Part shown: positions 27,230 to 35,665 of the stretch, one piece after another
How positions within the stretch are numbered: the first letter of the stretch is position 1
How the letters are laid out: every line of letters begins with the position of its first letter
Source of the DNA: Comamonas halotolerans
GTDB taxonomy: Bacteria; Pseudomonadota; Gammaproteobacteria; Burkholderiales; Burkholderiaceae_C
Reading direction: 5' to 3'
Assembly: GCF_030162935.1 (NCBI RefSeq)
Contig: NZ_JASAUZ010000005.1
Coordinates: 1 to 64,000, forward strand
Length of the DNA stretch: 64,000 bases
Notes under the pieces: model-generated
What the model saw: the letters and a program-made list of their open reading frames with translations, nothing else
Told to the model about the DNA's origin: nothing
The model's database searches: none
Made by a program: the position numbers and the translations under genes

Positions 27230-28129
27230 ATGTGCCAAAACCATTCTGCTACTTCCTCGAACGATCTTACCGGTCACCCCGCATTGCGCGTATGGCCAGC
27301 CCGGCGCTGGGCGCAGGTGAGCGCGCGTGATTTTGCGCTGGCGCAGCGCAGCGGTCTGGCGGCGCAGACGGTGGCGGTGCTGCCCGTGGGCGCCATTGAG
27401 CAGCATGGCCCCCATCTGCCACTGAGTGTGGACACGGCACTCACTGATGGCATTCTGGATGCTGCGCTGGCACAGATTGCGGTCGATGTGCCAGTGCTGG
27501 CTCTGCCCACACAGGCCATTGGCCTCAGCCTGGAGCACCAGGACTATGCGGGCACATTGGGCTTGTCGCCCAGCACCTTGCTGGCGCTATGGACAGAGCT
27601 GGGTGCCTGTGTGGCCAGAGCAGGGGTGAAAAAACTGCTGATCTTCAATGCGCATGGCGGCAATGTCAGCAGCATGGACATCGTGGCGCGTCAGTTACGT
27701 GTGCAGTGTGGTTTGCTGGTCTACCACTGCAGCTGGTTCAACCTGCCGCAGCCCGCAGGTGTGAACGAGGCGTTCAGCGCGCATGAACATCGGTTTGGCG
27801 TGCATGGAGGGGAAACCGAAACCTCCATGATGCTTCACTTGGCCCCTGAATGGGTGCGCATGGAGCATGCGCAAAACTTTGCCAGCACCTCTCAGGAGCG
27901 TGCGCAGCGTTATCCTATTTTGGGCAATGGAAAGAGCGCCAAACTGGGCTGGGCCATGCAGGACTACAACCCTGTTGGCGCGGCGGGCAATGCCGCAGCG
28001 GCGGATGCACAGCGTGGCAAGGCGCTGGTGGATGGTGCCGCCGCCAGTCTGGCGCGCTTGTGTGAAGAAATCCACGCCTTGCGAGTCGATACTGTGGGTG
28101 CTGCGCCTCAACCTCTGGGCGGGGCGTAA
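27230..28129 (+). CDS. Creatininase-family amidohydrolase
   Basis: A 299-aa metal-dependent amidohydrolase fold protein. The expected ligands are visible: E57 and H59 in PVGAIEQHGPHLP, D68 in VDTALTDG, H142 in NAHGGN, and E195 in VHGGETETS. The family includes creatininase, MftE-like peptidases and FAPy deformylase (ArfB), so the substrate is open. No creatine or purine genes are nearby. The 3' end overlaps the convergent neighbour by 22 bp. Confidence 0.85.
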   Translation: MCQNHSATSSNDLTGHPALRVWPARRWAQVSARDFALAQRSGLAAQTVAVLPVGAIEQHGPHLPLSVDTALTDGILDAALAQIAVDVPVLALPTQAIGLSLEHQDYAGTLGLSPSTLLALWTELGACVARAGVKKLLIFNAHGGNVSSMDIVARQLRVQCGLLVYHCSWFNLPQPAGVNEAFSAHEHRFGVHGGETETSMMLHLAPEWVRMEHAQNFASTSQERAQRYPILGNGKSAKLGWAMQDYNPVGAAGNAAAADAQRGKALVDGAAASLARLCEEIHALRVDTVGAAPQPLGGA

Positions 28130-28737
28130 TCTGGAAAGCTGGGGAGCAAACGAATGGCCCCCAACTGCCAGTGGTGCAGAATTTCACGCAAGATCAGCAA
28201 CGCAGCGGCCCAGGGCGCCGATTGCGGGAGGTCTCCCAATGGGATTTGTGGATATACGGCCTGACGTGCAAGTTGGTCGAACAATGACTCAACGGCTTCC
28301 CGGCTAAGCACGGGCAGGCGGCCTGTTTCGTTCAAGATGGACTGCAAATCCGGAACGCCCAAGGCTTGCTGACCCACTGCCAGCAAGTACGGATCACGTG
28401 TGACGAATATATTGCTGGCTGGAATGAGGCGCGCAACAGGCATGACTGCATCTTCCACGAGCATGATGCCTTGCTCCAGTTGCGCTTCATTAGGCATATG
28501 GCGTTTAAAGGTACGCGTGGCGAGCAAATCCACACCCAGTTGCATGTGATGAAACACGGGCTGCGGATGCCCGCTTTCACCTTCGCTGATCAGCAGGCGG
28601 CTGCGCTGCTTGCCCAAATCCAGCATGGCAATCGCTTGGTGGGCCTGGACGGCTTCGCCCAGCCAGGTGCGCAGAGACAACATGTCTGCCACAGACAGTT
28701 GGGGCTCCAGGCCATCATCAGTACATGGAGAAAACAT
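28108..28737 (-). CDS. Conserved hypothetical protein
   Basis: About 209 aa from the ATG at 28737, which has GGGAG seven bases upstream; 24 extra codons further upstream are rejected. It has no signal peptide or membrane segment and is predicted cytosolic. Recognisable blocks are LSLRTWLGEAVQAHQAIAMLD near the N-terminus, LVEDAVMPVARLIPASNIFVT in the middle, and a C-terminal helical part. I cannot place it in a family. It converges on the creatininase gene with a 22-bp coding overlap. Downstream, toward lower coordinates, no operon partner exists. Confidence 0.6.
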   Translation of the reverse strand: MFSPCTDDGLEPQLSVADMLSLRTWLGEAVQAHQAIAMLDLGKQRSRLLISEGESGHPQPVFHHMQLGVDLLATRTFKRHMPNEAQLEQGIMLVEDAVMPVARLIPASNIFVTRDPYLLAVGQQALGVPDLQSILNETGRLPVLSREAVESLFDQLARQAVYPQIPLGDLPQSAPWAAALLILREILHHWQLGAIRLLPSFPDYAPPRG

Positions 28738-28837
28738 AAACGCTCCCAAAGGCTGAAATGTTTTTAGCCTGAGCGTGTTGTACACCCTGGAAAGAGAGTG
28801 CGCTGCCACGTGTCAGAAAGCAGCGCGTTTGCCTGCG

Positions 28838-29509
28838 TTATGCAAACGTCACCCAGTTCTGGCTGGGATGCTCATCCAGATGGCTGAGTGTGTTGAACGT
28901 TTGCAGCATGAGGCGCTTGGGACTCATGCTCAGCTCGGTGACGGCCGTGTTGCGGATGCGCATGTTCAAGGCAATCGATACCTCGGGCGCAGTGCCAAGA
29001 ACCAATCCCGCAGCCGTAGAGATCGGACCGCCGCTGCTGACGACCAACACTTGTCCCGCTGAGTGCTGGTGACGGATTTGTTCCAGGGCATGACGCACGC
29101 CGTCAGAAAACGCTTCCCAGGTGGGCATGCCCTCCGGGCTGATCACACCCGACATCCATTGCGCAATGGCATCGCACAAAAGACGGAAATGCGCGCGGTA
29201 GGTCTCCGGGGTATCCACAGGTCCCAGGGGCTCTGAGCGCACACAGCGTATCAGGGCATGGCTGTCATATTCATTCAGCGATGGGAGTGCCTGGGCCGGT
29301 GGCAAACCAGGCAGCGTTGCGCAAATTTCGTCGAGCGTTTGCAGGTGACGCTTGAGCGTGCCGGTATAGACCGCATCGAAACTTTGACCACGTGCATGCC
29401 AGTAGCGGCCAAGCTGCTGCGCTTGCTGGGCGCCAATGGCGCTGAGCTGGTCATAGTTGTCGGCCCCGAACGATGCCTGACCGTGGCGTACAAGGTAGAT
29501 GGTTCCCAT
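28838..29509 (-). CDS. Histidine phosphatase family protein
   Basis: A phosphoglycerate-mutase-like phosphatase of about 223 aa. The catalytic LVRHGQA lies near residue 6 of the form starting at the ATG at 29509; the second arginine block TGTLKRHLQT and the later glutamate and VVSSGG (in place of the usual VSHG) follow. The VSHG-type histidine being replaced by Ser-Gly-Gly is notable and may mark a subfamily or weaken activity. An in-frame ATG at 29533 is also possible. It is divergent from the Fur-linked receptor gene. Confidence 0.8.
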   Translation of the reverse strand: MGTIYLVRHGQASFGADNYDQLSAIGAQQAQQLGRYWHARGQSFDAVYTGTLKRHLQTLDEICATLPGLPPAQALPSLNEYDSHALIRCVRSEPLGPVDTPETYRAHFRLLCDAIAQWMSGVISPEGMPTWEAFSDGVRHALEQIRHQHSAGQVLVVSSGGPISTAAGLVLGTAPEVSIALNMRIRNTAVTELSMSPKRLMLQTFNTLSHLDEHPSQNWVTFA

Positions 29510-29593
29510 GCGCGTATTTTTGGGCGTCTGCATGCAGTCACTTGTCTTCTGCGCGACCCGATTCGTATGGCGCTTAAGAAAATACTGTTAATA

Positions 29594-29612
29594 GAAATCG
29601 TTATCATTATCG
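29594..29612 (+). promoter_or_regulatory. Fur box upstream of the TonB-dependent receptor
   Basis: On the complementary strand this reads GATAAT-GATAAC-GATTTC, three consecutive hexamers of the Fur array type. Two overlapping 7-1-7 boxes match at about 10 of 14 positions each. It lies about 45 bp before the receptor ATG, so iron-dependent repression is expected. Confidence 0.75.
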
Positions 29613-29655
29613 GTTTTGTTGCGTTACTGCATGTTCTCTCAAAACTTAATCTGGT

Positions 29656-32124
29656 ATGTCGTCTAAAAGTGCAAGGTCTCGCTGCGCTGCTGTGGCTGTA
29701 ATGATGTTGGTGTGCGCTCAGGGCCAAGCGCAAGAGCAGGAGCGTGAAACGCAGCTGCCTGAAACCAGCGTGCGTGCTGAAAAAATTCAGAACAATCTGG
29801 GGCAAACCACTTACGACAGAAGCACCATTTCTGCCACTCCAGGTGGCAATGGAGATATTGGCAGCTTGCTGATTCGCAATGGAAGTGTGCAGTTTGACGA
29901 TGCGCAACTGAGTGCGGATACCGTCGGCAATATTGCGCCAGCCAACATCAGCATCCATGGGGCCAAGTTCTACGACAACCTGTTTTTGCTGGATGGAGCG
30001 TCCATGACCTCCAGCATCTCGGGCGGCGTAAAGGGCCCGGGCACAGTGACGGACACGCCTGAGGTCGATCAGTCCCAGGGTTTGGCGGTGGATACCAGCA
30101 TGCTGTGCAAGCTGACAGTGCTGGACTCCAACGTGAGCGCTGAATACGGGCGCTTTGTGGGTGGCGTGGTCGAGGCGGAAGTTTGTGCGCCGCGCAAGAA
30201 GTTTGGCGGGGGAATTTCGCTGGAGCACAGTTCTTCCAAGTGGCTGGAGAAGAATGGCGACAACGTTGAGTCTGCCGATGTGAGCAAGCAGAATGCGTTC
30301 GAGAAGTGGACGCTGCGCTCCAACTTTGAAGCACAGGTCAGCGACCGCGTGGGCTTGGTGGGTTCTTTTTCCCGCAAACAGTCCACCATTCCCTTGCGCG
30401 CTTATGCCAAGGGTTTTAGCAGTCCAGCCGACTCTTTCGAAAAAGATGTGCACCATCAAATCGACAACTACTACCTCAAGGGCTTTTTTGATCTCGGTGG
30501 TGGCGCAAAGGCGGATGCGTCGATTGCCTACATGCCCAATACGTCCGACATGTTTGTGGCAGACCAGAAAGACAGTGGCTACCAAAATCGAAGCGGCGGT
30601 TTGAGCACGTCTTTGGGTCTGTCGCACGAGGTGGGAGAGTCTGTGCTCAAGCACAGGCTGAGCTACCGTAGCCTGGAGTCCTCCAAGACCTCAGACTTTG
30701 CCGACAAAAAATTCTGGTTCAAAAGCGCAGACAAGAATTGGGGGCGAAACAGTGCGACGGAGGGCGGTACCGGCGACGTGGAGCAAAAGGAAAACGTGCT
30801 GGGCTACAAGCTGGATGTGGACCTGATGGAACGCCAGATTGCGGGCGCCACCCACAGGCTGAAAGTGGGTGCGGAATACGAGCACAACCAATTCAGCTAT
30901 GAGCGGCTGACCCAGCATTACAACTACCAGACCTCCAACAACAAAAACACCATTCCGGGAGTGCCACTCAACGCCAGTACCAACACGTGCAATCTGGTGG
31001 GTGGTGGTGTGGATACAGCGCAGTGTTCGCTGGACGGAGCAAGCGGGCAGTTTTTGAATTTGCGCAACAAATATCGCGCCGGCAGTTTTGATTACCAGGT
31101 GGACTACTTCGCTCTTTATGTGCAGGACGAAATCAACTGGAAGCGTTGGAACGTCAATCTGGGCTTGCGCGCAGAGCGCTTCTCGGATGCGGAGGAGGTG
31201 ACTTTGGCGCCGCGTTTCAATATGGGCTACCGCTTGGAGCAAGGCGGTCTGCTCAGCCTGGGACTGAACCGTTACTACGGCCAGACGCTCAAGATGTACC
31301 GCATCTATGACAAGAAAACAGCGCTCAACTCCGGCTACGAATACCGCACGCTGAGCAATGGTGAAATCACGCCGTGGTCCACGGTGGAGGACAGGGCCAT
31401 CCCAACTCAATTTGGAAAATTGCGCACCCCGTATGCGGATGAGTTGTCACTGGGCTATGCGCAAGCGTTTGGCAATACCTTGTGGAAGTTCAAGTACGTG
31501 CACCGAGCGGGTGAAGATGAGGTGGGGCGCTCGGGTGGTGGTCTGAACTGGGGCAACGTTGGCAGCAGCCGTGCCAACACGTATGCCATCGAATTCGAAA
31601 CAGTGGAGCCCGTCAAGTTCAAGTCTTCTGCGACCCACTTTGCGGCAGTGTTTGATTACTCCACACGCAAATCCAATATTGCAGACTGGAATGAAAGCAA
31701 CTTCATGGGTGCGAGCGATACAGCGCTGATGGTCTGGTACCAGGACAAGCTGGTCATGAAGTCTGACCTGCCTGCCGACAACTACCGCCGTCCATGGACA
31801 TTGCGCTTGATGTCCAGTACCACGTTCCAGGGCAGCGGTGTGCGCCTGGACGGTATCGTGCGTATTCGCAAGTCCTACGAGAAACAAATGGAGACGGGCA
31901 CAGGTGATGGGGGCTACAAGAAGTGGGCCAATGTCTACATGCCCAAGACCATCAACTTTGATGTGCGAGTTTCCAAGGTATGGCCGCTGTCGCATGGCAG
32001 CAGTCTCAGCGCCGAGTTGACTCTGGAGAATGTTTTCAACCGCAGCAACGCGAACAGCTATGACGATGGCTACCTGTTTGAAAAAGGGCGCCAGGCCACC
32101 TTGCGCGTAGGTTACGAGTTTTAA
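29656..32124 (+). CDS. TonB-dependent outer-membrane receptor, probably iron-related
   Basis: An 822-aa receptor that should import a metal complex across the outer membrane using TonB energy. It has a signal peptide (cleavage near AQGQAQ, residue 26), a plug domain at about 35-180 (ISIHGAKFYDNLFLLDGASM, then EYGRFVGGVVEAEV), and a beta-barrel ending in the expected aromatic residue (VGYEF). The plug has an unusual cysteine pair (in SMLCKL and EVCAP), and a second pair lies in a barrel loop near residue 445. There is no siderophore biosynthesis nearby. A Fur box precedes it and a di-heme peroxidase follows after 93 bp. The ligand cannot be assigned. Confidence 0.88.
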   Translation: MSSKSARSRCAAVAVMMLVCAQGQAQEQERETQLPETSVRAEKIQNNLGQTTYDRSTISATPGGNGDIGSLLIRNGSVQFDDAQLSADTVGNIAPANISIHGAKFYDNLFLLDGASMTSSISGGVKGPGTVTDTPEVDQSQGLAVDTSMLCKLTVLDSNVSAEYGRFVGGVVEAEVCAPRKKFGGGISLEHSSSKWLEKNGDNVESADVSKQNAFEKWTLRSNFEAQVSDRVGLVGSFSRKQSTIPLRAYAKGFSSPADSFEKDVHHQIDNYYLKGFFDLGGGAKADASIAYMPNTSDMFVADQKDSGYQNRSGGLSTSLGLSHEVGESVLKHRLSYRSLESSKTSDFADKKFWFKSADKNWGRNSATEGGTGDVEQKENVLGYKLDVDLMERQIAGATHRLKVGAEYEHNQFSYERLTQHYNYQTSNNKNTIPGVPLNASTNTCNLVGGGVDTAQCSLDGASGQFLNLRNKYRAGSFDYQVDYFALYVQDEINWKRWNVNLGLRAERFSDAEEVTLAPRFNMGYRLEQGGLLSLGLNRYYGQTLKMYRIYDKKTALNSGYEYRTLSNGEITPWSTVEDRAIPTQFGKLRTPYADELSLGYAQAFGNTLWKFKYVHRAGEDEVGRSGGGLNWGNVGSSRANTYAIEFETVEPVKFKSSATHFAAVFDYSTRKSNIADWNESNFMGASDTALMVWYQDKLVMKSDLPADNYRRPWTLRLMSSTTFQGSGVRLDGIVRIRKSYEKQMETGTGDGGYKKWANVYMPKTINFDVRVSKVWPLSHGSSLSAELTLENVFNRSNANSYDDGYLFEKGRQATLRVGYEF

Positions 32125-32217
32125 GTTGAATCAGTGCGCCGGCTTTGATCTGGTGCACCTTGCAGCATGCTGCGCAGTTATGACAATGGCTGCGCTTCTT
32201 ACGTTCAAAGCATCACC

Positions 32218-33432
32218 ATGAGATTGAGTTCCGCCAAGCATTCCCCGCGCCTATGGCACTTTTTGGGCTGCGCCGCATTGTTATCGGTGGCTGCAGTTGC
32301 CAGTGCGCAGACTGTGCGTGTGCAAGCCAATGCCACAACCAAGCTGGCCAAAGAATCCAGGCCCAATACGGCAATTGCGCGGTTGCTGGACTCTGTCGAC
32401 AACCAGGCGTTTGAGTGCGGTCAGCCCCAGGGCTGGAGCGCAAGCTGTTTGCGTGAAAAATACCAGGGAGATCCCGCGCAATGGCCGCATCCTGCAGTGG
32501 ATGCAGACAAGGCCTGGCGGGAGATGGCTCCTGTCCCAGCAATGCTGCCTCCAGAAAATAGTCAGCAGGAAGCGCAGCGTGCACTGGGCGCAGCATTGTT
32601 TTTTGACCCCGGACTTTCGCGCAAAGGCGAAGTTGCCTGTGCCTCCTGCCACCAGGCTGACAAATCGTTTGGTGACGGACTGGCTTTGAGTGTGGGCGAG
32701 GACAAACTCATGGGTCGCCGCCGTGCGCAAACACTGTTTGCCGCACCGTTTGCCGATAGGTTGTTCTGGGATGGGCGTGCAGCTTCGCTGGAAGAACAGT
32801 CCAAGGGCTCGATTCAGAACCCATTCGAGATGAACAACACGCTGGAAGCGGCGCTGGCGCACGTCAATGCGCAGCCGCAGTACCAGACGCTCATGCAGAC
32901 AGCCTATGGGGTGAGCGCGATCACGGTGGATGACATGGTGGGAGCCTTGTCCAGCTTTGTGCGCACGGTGCGTCCTCCCAAGTCAGTGGCCGATCAGGTG
33001 ATTGCCGGTGATCCCCAGGTGCTCACCGACCAGCAATTGCTGGGGCTGCACCTGTTTCGCACCAAGGCGCGTTGCATGAACTGCCACAGCGGGCCTTTGC
33101 TGACAGACAACGAGTTCCACGATATTGGCCTGTCGTTCTACAGCCGCCGCAACCAGGACTTGGGGCGTTTTGAAGCCACGCGCAACAAGGAAGACCTGGG
33201 CAAGTTCCGCACCCCAAGCCTGCGCGGTGTGATCCATGCGGGGCCCTGGATGCATAACGGCCTGTTCCCCGACATGCATGGCCTCATGCGGCTGTACAAC
33301 GTGGGTATGGGAGTCGTGGCGGGCGACCCGAAGAAAGACCCCTTTATTCCGCCCAAATCGCCGCATATGAAGGCTATCAATCTGAATGCCGAAGAGATTG
33401 ATGCCTTGGTGGAGTGGCTGCGTCTGCTGTAG
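32218..33432 (+). CDS. Di-heme cytochrome c peroxidase / MauG-like protein
   Basis: A periplasmic di-heme protein of about 404 aa. The signal peptide ends ASAQ (about residue 31). CxxCH heme sites are at C141-H145 (CASCH) and C286-H290 (CMNCH), the two-heme spacing of the CcpA/MauG family. The FWDGRAASLEEQ block and PSLRGVIHAGPWMHNG are family marks. It may reduce peroxide or perform MauG-like oxidation of a partner protein. ATG at 32218 is preferred to the ATG at 32167 because it leads straight into the signal peptide. It is likely cotranscribed with the TonB-dependent receptor, which hints at a role in handling the imported metal. Confidence 0.88.
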   Translation: MRLSSAKHSPRLWHFLGCAALLSVAAVASAQTVRVQANATTKLAKESRPNTAIARLLDSVDNQAFECGQPQGWSASCLREKYQGDPAQWPHPAVDADKAWREMAPVPAMLPPENSQQEAQRALGAALFFDPGLSRKGEVACASCHQADKSFGDGLALSVGEDKLMGRRRAQTLFAAPFADRLFWDGRAASLEEQSKGSIQNPFEMNNTLEAALAHVNAQPQYQTLMQTAYGVSAITVDDMVGALSSFVRTVRPPKSVADQVIAGDPQVLTDQQLLGLHLFRTKARCMNCHSGPLLTDNEFHDIGLSFYSRRNQDLGRFEATRNKEDLGKFRTPSLRGVIHAGPWMHNGLFPDMHGLMRLYNVGMGVVAGDPKKDPFIPPKSPHMKAINLNAEEIDALVEWLRLL

Positions 33433-33528
33433 CCGCAGCCTTTCGGGGGAGTGCAACGGACGCCAGTTTTGTTGCAAGACCGGCTTTTTTCTTTGTGCAA
33501 GGGAAAGAGCAAGTACAAGTGCAAGCCG

Positions 33529-34662
33529 TTAAAGGCGCACCCAGTGGTTGTCCAGCGCCAATATGGCGCTGCTGGCCACGGCGGAGCCTTGGGGCCAGTG
33601 CCGGACTTGCTGGACTCCGCCGGTCCATAGTTGTGAGTGATCGGGTTGCAAGGGGTGAAGCACGCTGTCGTTGCTGATGCAATACACGCCTTGCTGGCCG
33701 TCCTGGCGCAGGCATTGCGCCATGGCTCCAGGCTCCTGTGGTGGCTGCCACCAGGTGAGCAGATCGGCGCGGGGACAGCTGACAGCAAAGTGCTGCGTGT
33801 GGCAGCTGATATCGCCCCCATAGCCTTGCCATTCCGCGCCCGAAGGCAGGGGGGCTGCATGCAGGCGCTCACCATCAAACAAGGCCAAGACCGGGGCCTG
33901 CTGCTTTTGCTCTGCAGTGTCGTGTTCTGCCTGTAAGGCAATCCCCAGCCAGCGTTGCTCACGGCTCCATGCCACAGCAGGACCCCAGGCCAGATGGCGC
34001 AGGCTCAGGCGTGGATCCGCCAGGCGCCACTGCCCGGTGATGGCTCCCTGATCGGGCGGGTTGAGCCGCACGATGGAGGAGTCCATATGCGTGAGCTTGA
34101 GCTTGCGGCGCCCGGTTTCGGGCTGTGTGGAAATGCCGCCATTGGCCACCATCAGGCTGCCGTCCCGGTCAAGCAGCAACTGGTGAGGGTCCATGCCTGC
34201 GGTGCGCCATTCGGAGATTTTTTCCAGGCTGTTAGCGTCGCGCACGCCGATCAGGCCCTGGCTGTCTGCCAGATCGGTTTCGGTGGTGTAGAGGAGCTTG
34301 CCGTCGTGGCTGGCAATCACATGGCCGTTGAAAGCACGGTCAGGTTCAATCCAGTGCCACTGCTCGCTGCCGTCGGGGCGAACGCGCAGCAGCCAGTCGC
34401 CAGGGCGGCGGCTGGCAAACAGCAAGCTGCCATCGGCCAGTTGCGTCATGCCGTGCGCACGGGTGGGCACAGCATGTGCATGCACGATGTGCAGCGGTGC
34501 ATCTGCGGATGCAGGCAGTTGCACCACCCCGACATGCAGCTCGGGGCCGACCGACCAAGCGGCGGCAAATTGTGGAGCAGCAGGGTGTGCGGCCCAGCTG
34601 CGCAACGGGGTGCATGCCAGCAAGGCCATGCCTTGCAGCCATTGTCGGCGGTTGTGCTGCAT
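33529..34662 (-). CDS. DUF1513 family protein, Tat-exported
   Basis: About 377 aa. The N-terminus has a twin-arginine signal (NRRQWLQG at 4-11, then a mild hydrophobic stretch ending WAAHP). The rest is a repeat-rich beta-propeller-like domain of the DUF1513 family (GHVIASHDGKLLYTTETD, GLIGVRDANSL, LMVANGGISTQPETGR). Tat export implies folding, perhaps with a cofactor, before export. It is the last gene of the imelysin operon, four bases after the preceding stop. The same set (imelysin, DUF1111, imelysin, DUF1513) is known from Pseudomonas iron-regulated loci. Biochemical role unknown. Confidence 0.87.
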   Translation of the reverse strand: MQHNRRQWLQGMALLACTPLRSWAAHPAAPQFAAAWSVGPELHVGVVQLPASADAPLHIVHAHAVPTRAHGMTQLADGSLLFASRRPGDWLLRVRPDGSEQWHWIEPDRAFNGHVIASHDGKLLYTTETDLADSQGLIGVRDANSLEKISEWRTAGMDPHQLLLDRDGSLMVANGGISTQPETGRRKLKLTHMDSSIVRLNPPDQGAITGQWRLADPRLSLRHLAWGPAVAWSREQRWLGIALQAEHDTAEQKQQAPVLALFDGERLHAAPLPSGAEWQGYGGDISCHTQHFAVSCPRADLLTWWQPPQEPGAMAQCLRQDGQQGVYCISNDSVLHPLQPDHSQLWTGGVQQVRHWPQGSAVASSAILALDNHWVRL

Positions 34663-34666
34663 GGGC

Positions 34667-35665
34667 TTAGTCGCCGTCGGCGTCAGAAAAACCGATGCTG
34701 ATATCCAGGGCCATTGCCACATCGTTTTCCACGAGGTGCTTGAGTTGGTTCAGGGCTTTGCTGGCGGCGGTGATGTTGTCGAGGTCAGGTGCCTGGATGG
34801 CTTGCATGGCGCTATCGACTTTCTGAGTGGCCTCGCGCACTTCCTGGGCCAGACGCTCCCAGCCTTGCACTTCCACCAGGCGCGCAATGCTGACTTGTTC
34901 GGGCTGCTGGCCCTCTCCCACTGTCAGGCTGCGCAGTGCGCTCCACTGGGCCTGCCAACTGGCCAAGGTGCCTTGGCTGGCAGCGCGTGTGAGCTGTGCT
35001 GGCTTGCTGCTGGCACTGCGCAGCGGCTTTTCCATGGACTGCCAGCGCAGTCTTTCTAGTCCGCCTACCCACTGGTTGATGAACTCAGCTGTGCTGTCAA
35101 AGTCAAGCTGTGTGAACTGGCTGGCTGCGAGATTGGCCTGGTGCAAGGCGCGCAGTTCCTGTGCCAGGTCTGCAGCGACCAAGGAGGCGTAGTGGCAAGC
35201 AGGGGTGCCAGCCTGTGCAACATCCGCCCACAGCAGGTGCTCGGCCACGGGGAAGCCTTTGGCTGGAGCGCCAATGGTTTCCATGGCGGCCAGGTTCTTG
35301 GGGGCTTTGCGCAGAGCAGCCTGGAGCAATTGCGGGCGCATGGGCTGAAAGTCCACCATGCGAGCGGTGCGGCGTTCGATCTGAGGGCCCATGGCAAGCG
35401 CGGACAGGCGCTCCCAATCCTGGCTGGCCTGGGCGAACTGTGCGCGAGCCTGCTCCAGGCTGCTGCGTCCTGCGCAGTATTGCTGCAGCTGCTGGTGCAA
35501 TTGTTCTGCCGAGGTCCTGGCCTTGGCCGATTGCGGCACAAACCACTGCGCGTACAGTCTTTGCGCCGCTGCGCCAGAGGTCAGTGGCGGTGTGGGCGTG
35601 GCAGCATGCACGCTGGCTGCCGCCAGCAGCAGTGTCAATCCAAGAGAAGCAGTGAGAGAACGCAT
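34667..35665 (-). CDS. Imelysin family protein (second copy)
   Basis: About 332 aa. The ATG at 35665 begins MRSLTASLGLTLLLAAASVHA, a signal peptide; the frame upstream lies inside the DUF1111 gene and is rejected. The ATG shares one base with the preceding TAA stop, indicating translational coupling. The mature all-alpha chain matches the imelysin (peptidase M75, now viewed as metal-binding) fold, but the GxHxxE metal motif is replaced by GFPVAEHLLW, as in one paralogue group of these operons. A periplasmic metal or heme role is likely. Proteolysis is doubtful. Confidence 0.85.
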   Translation of the reverse strand: MRSLTASLGLTLLLAAASVHAATPTPPLTSGAAAQRLYAQWFVPQSAKARTSAEQLHQQLQQYCAGRSSLEQARAQFAQASQDWERLSALAMGPQIERRTARMVDFQPMRPQLLQAALRKAPKNLAAMETIGAPAKGFPVAEHLLWADVAQAGTPACHYASLVAADLAQELRALHQANLAASQFTQLDFDSTAEFINQWVGGLERLRWQSMEKPLRSASSKPAQLTRAASQGTLASWQAQWSALRSLTVGEGQQPEQVSIARLVEVQGWERLAQEVREATQKVDSAMQAIQAPDLDNITAASKALNQLKHLVENDVAMALDISIGFSDADGD

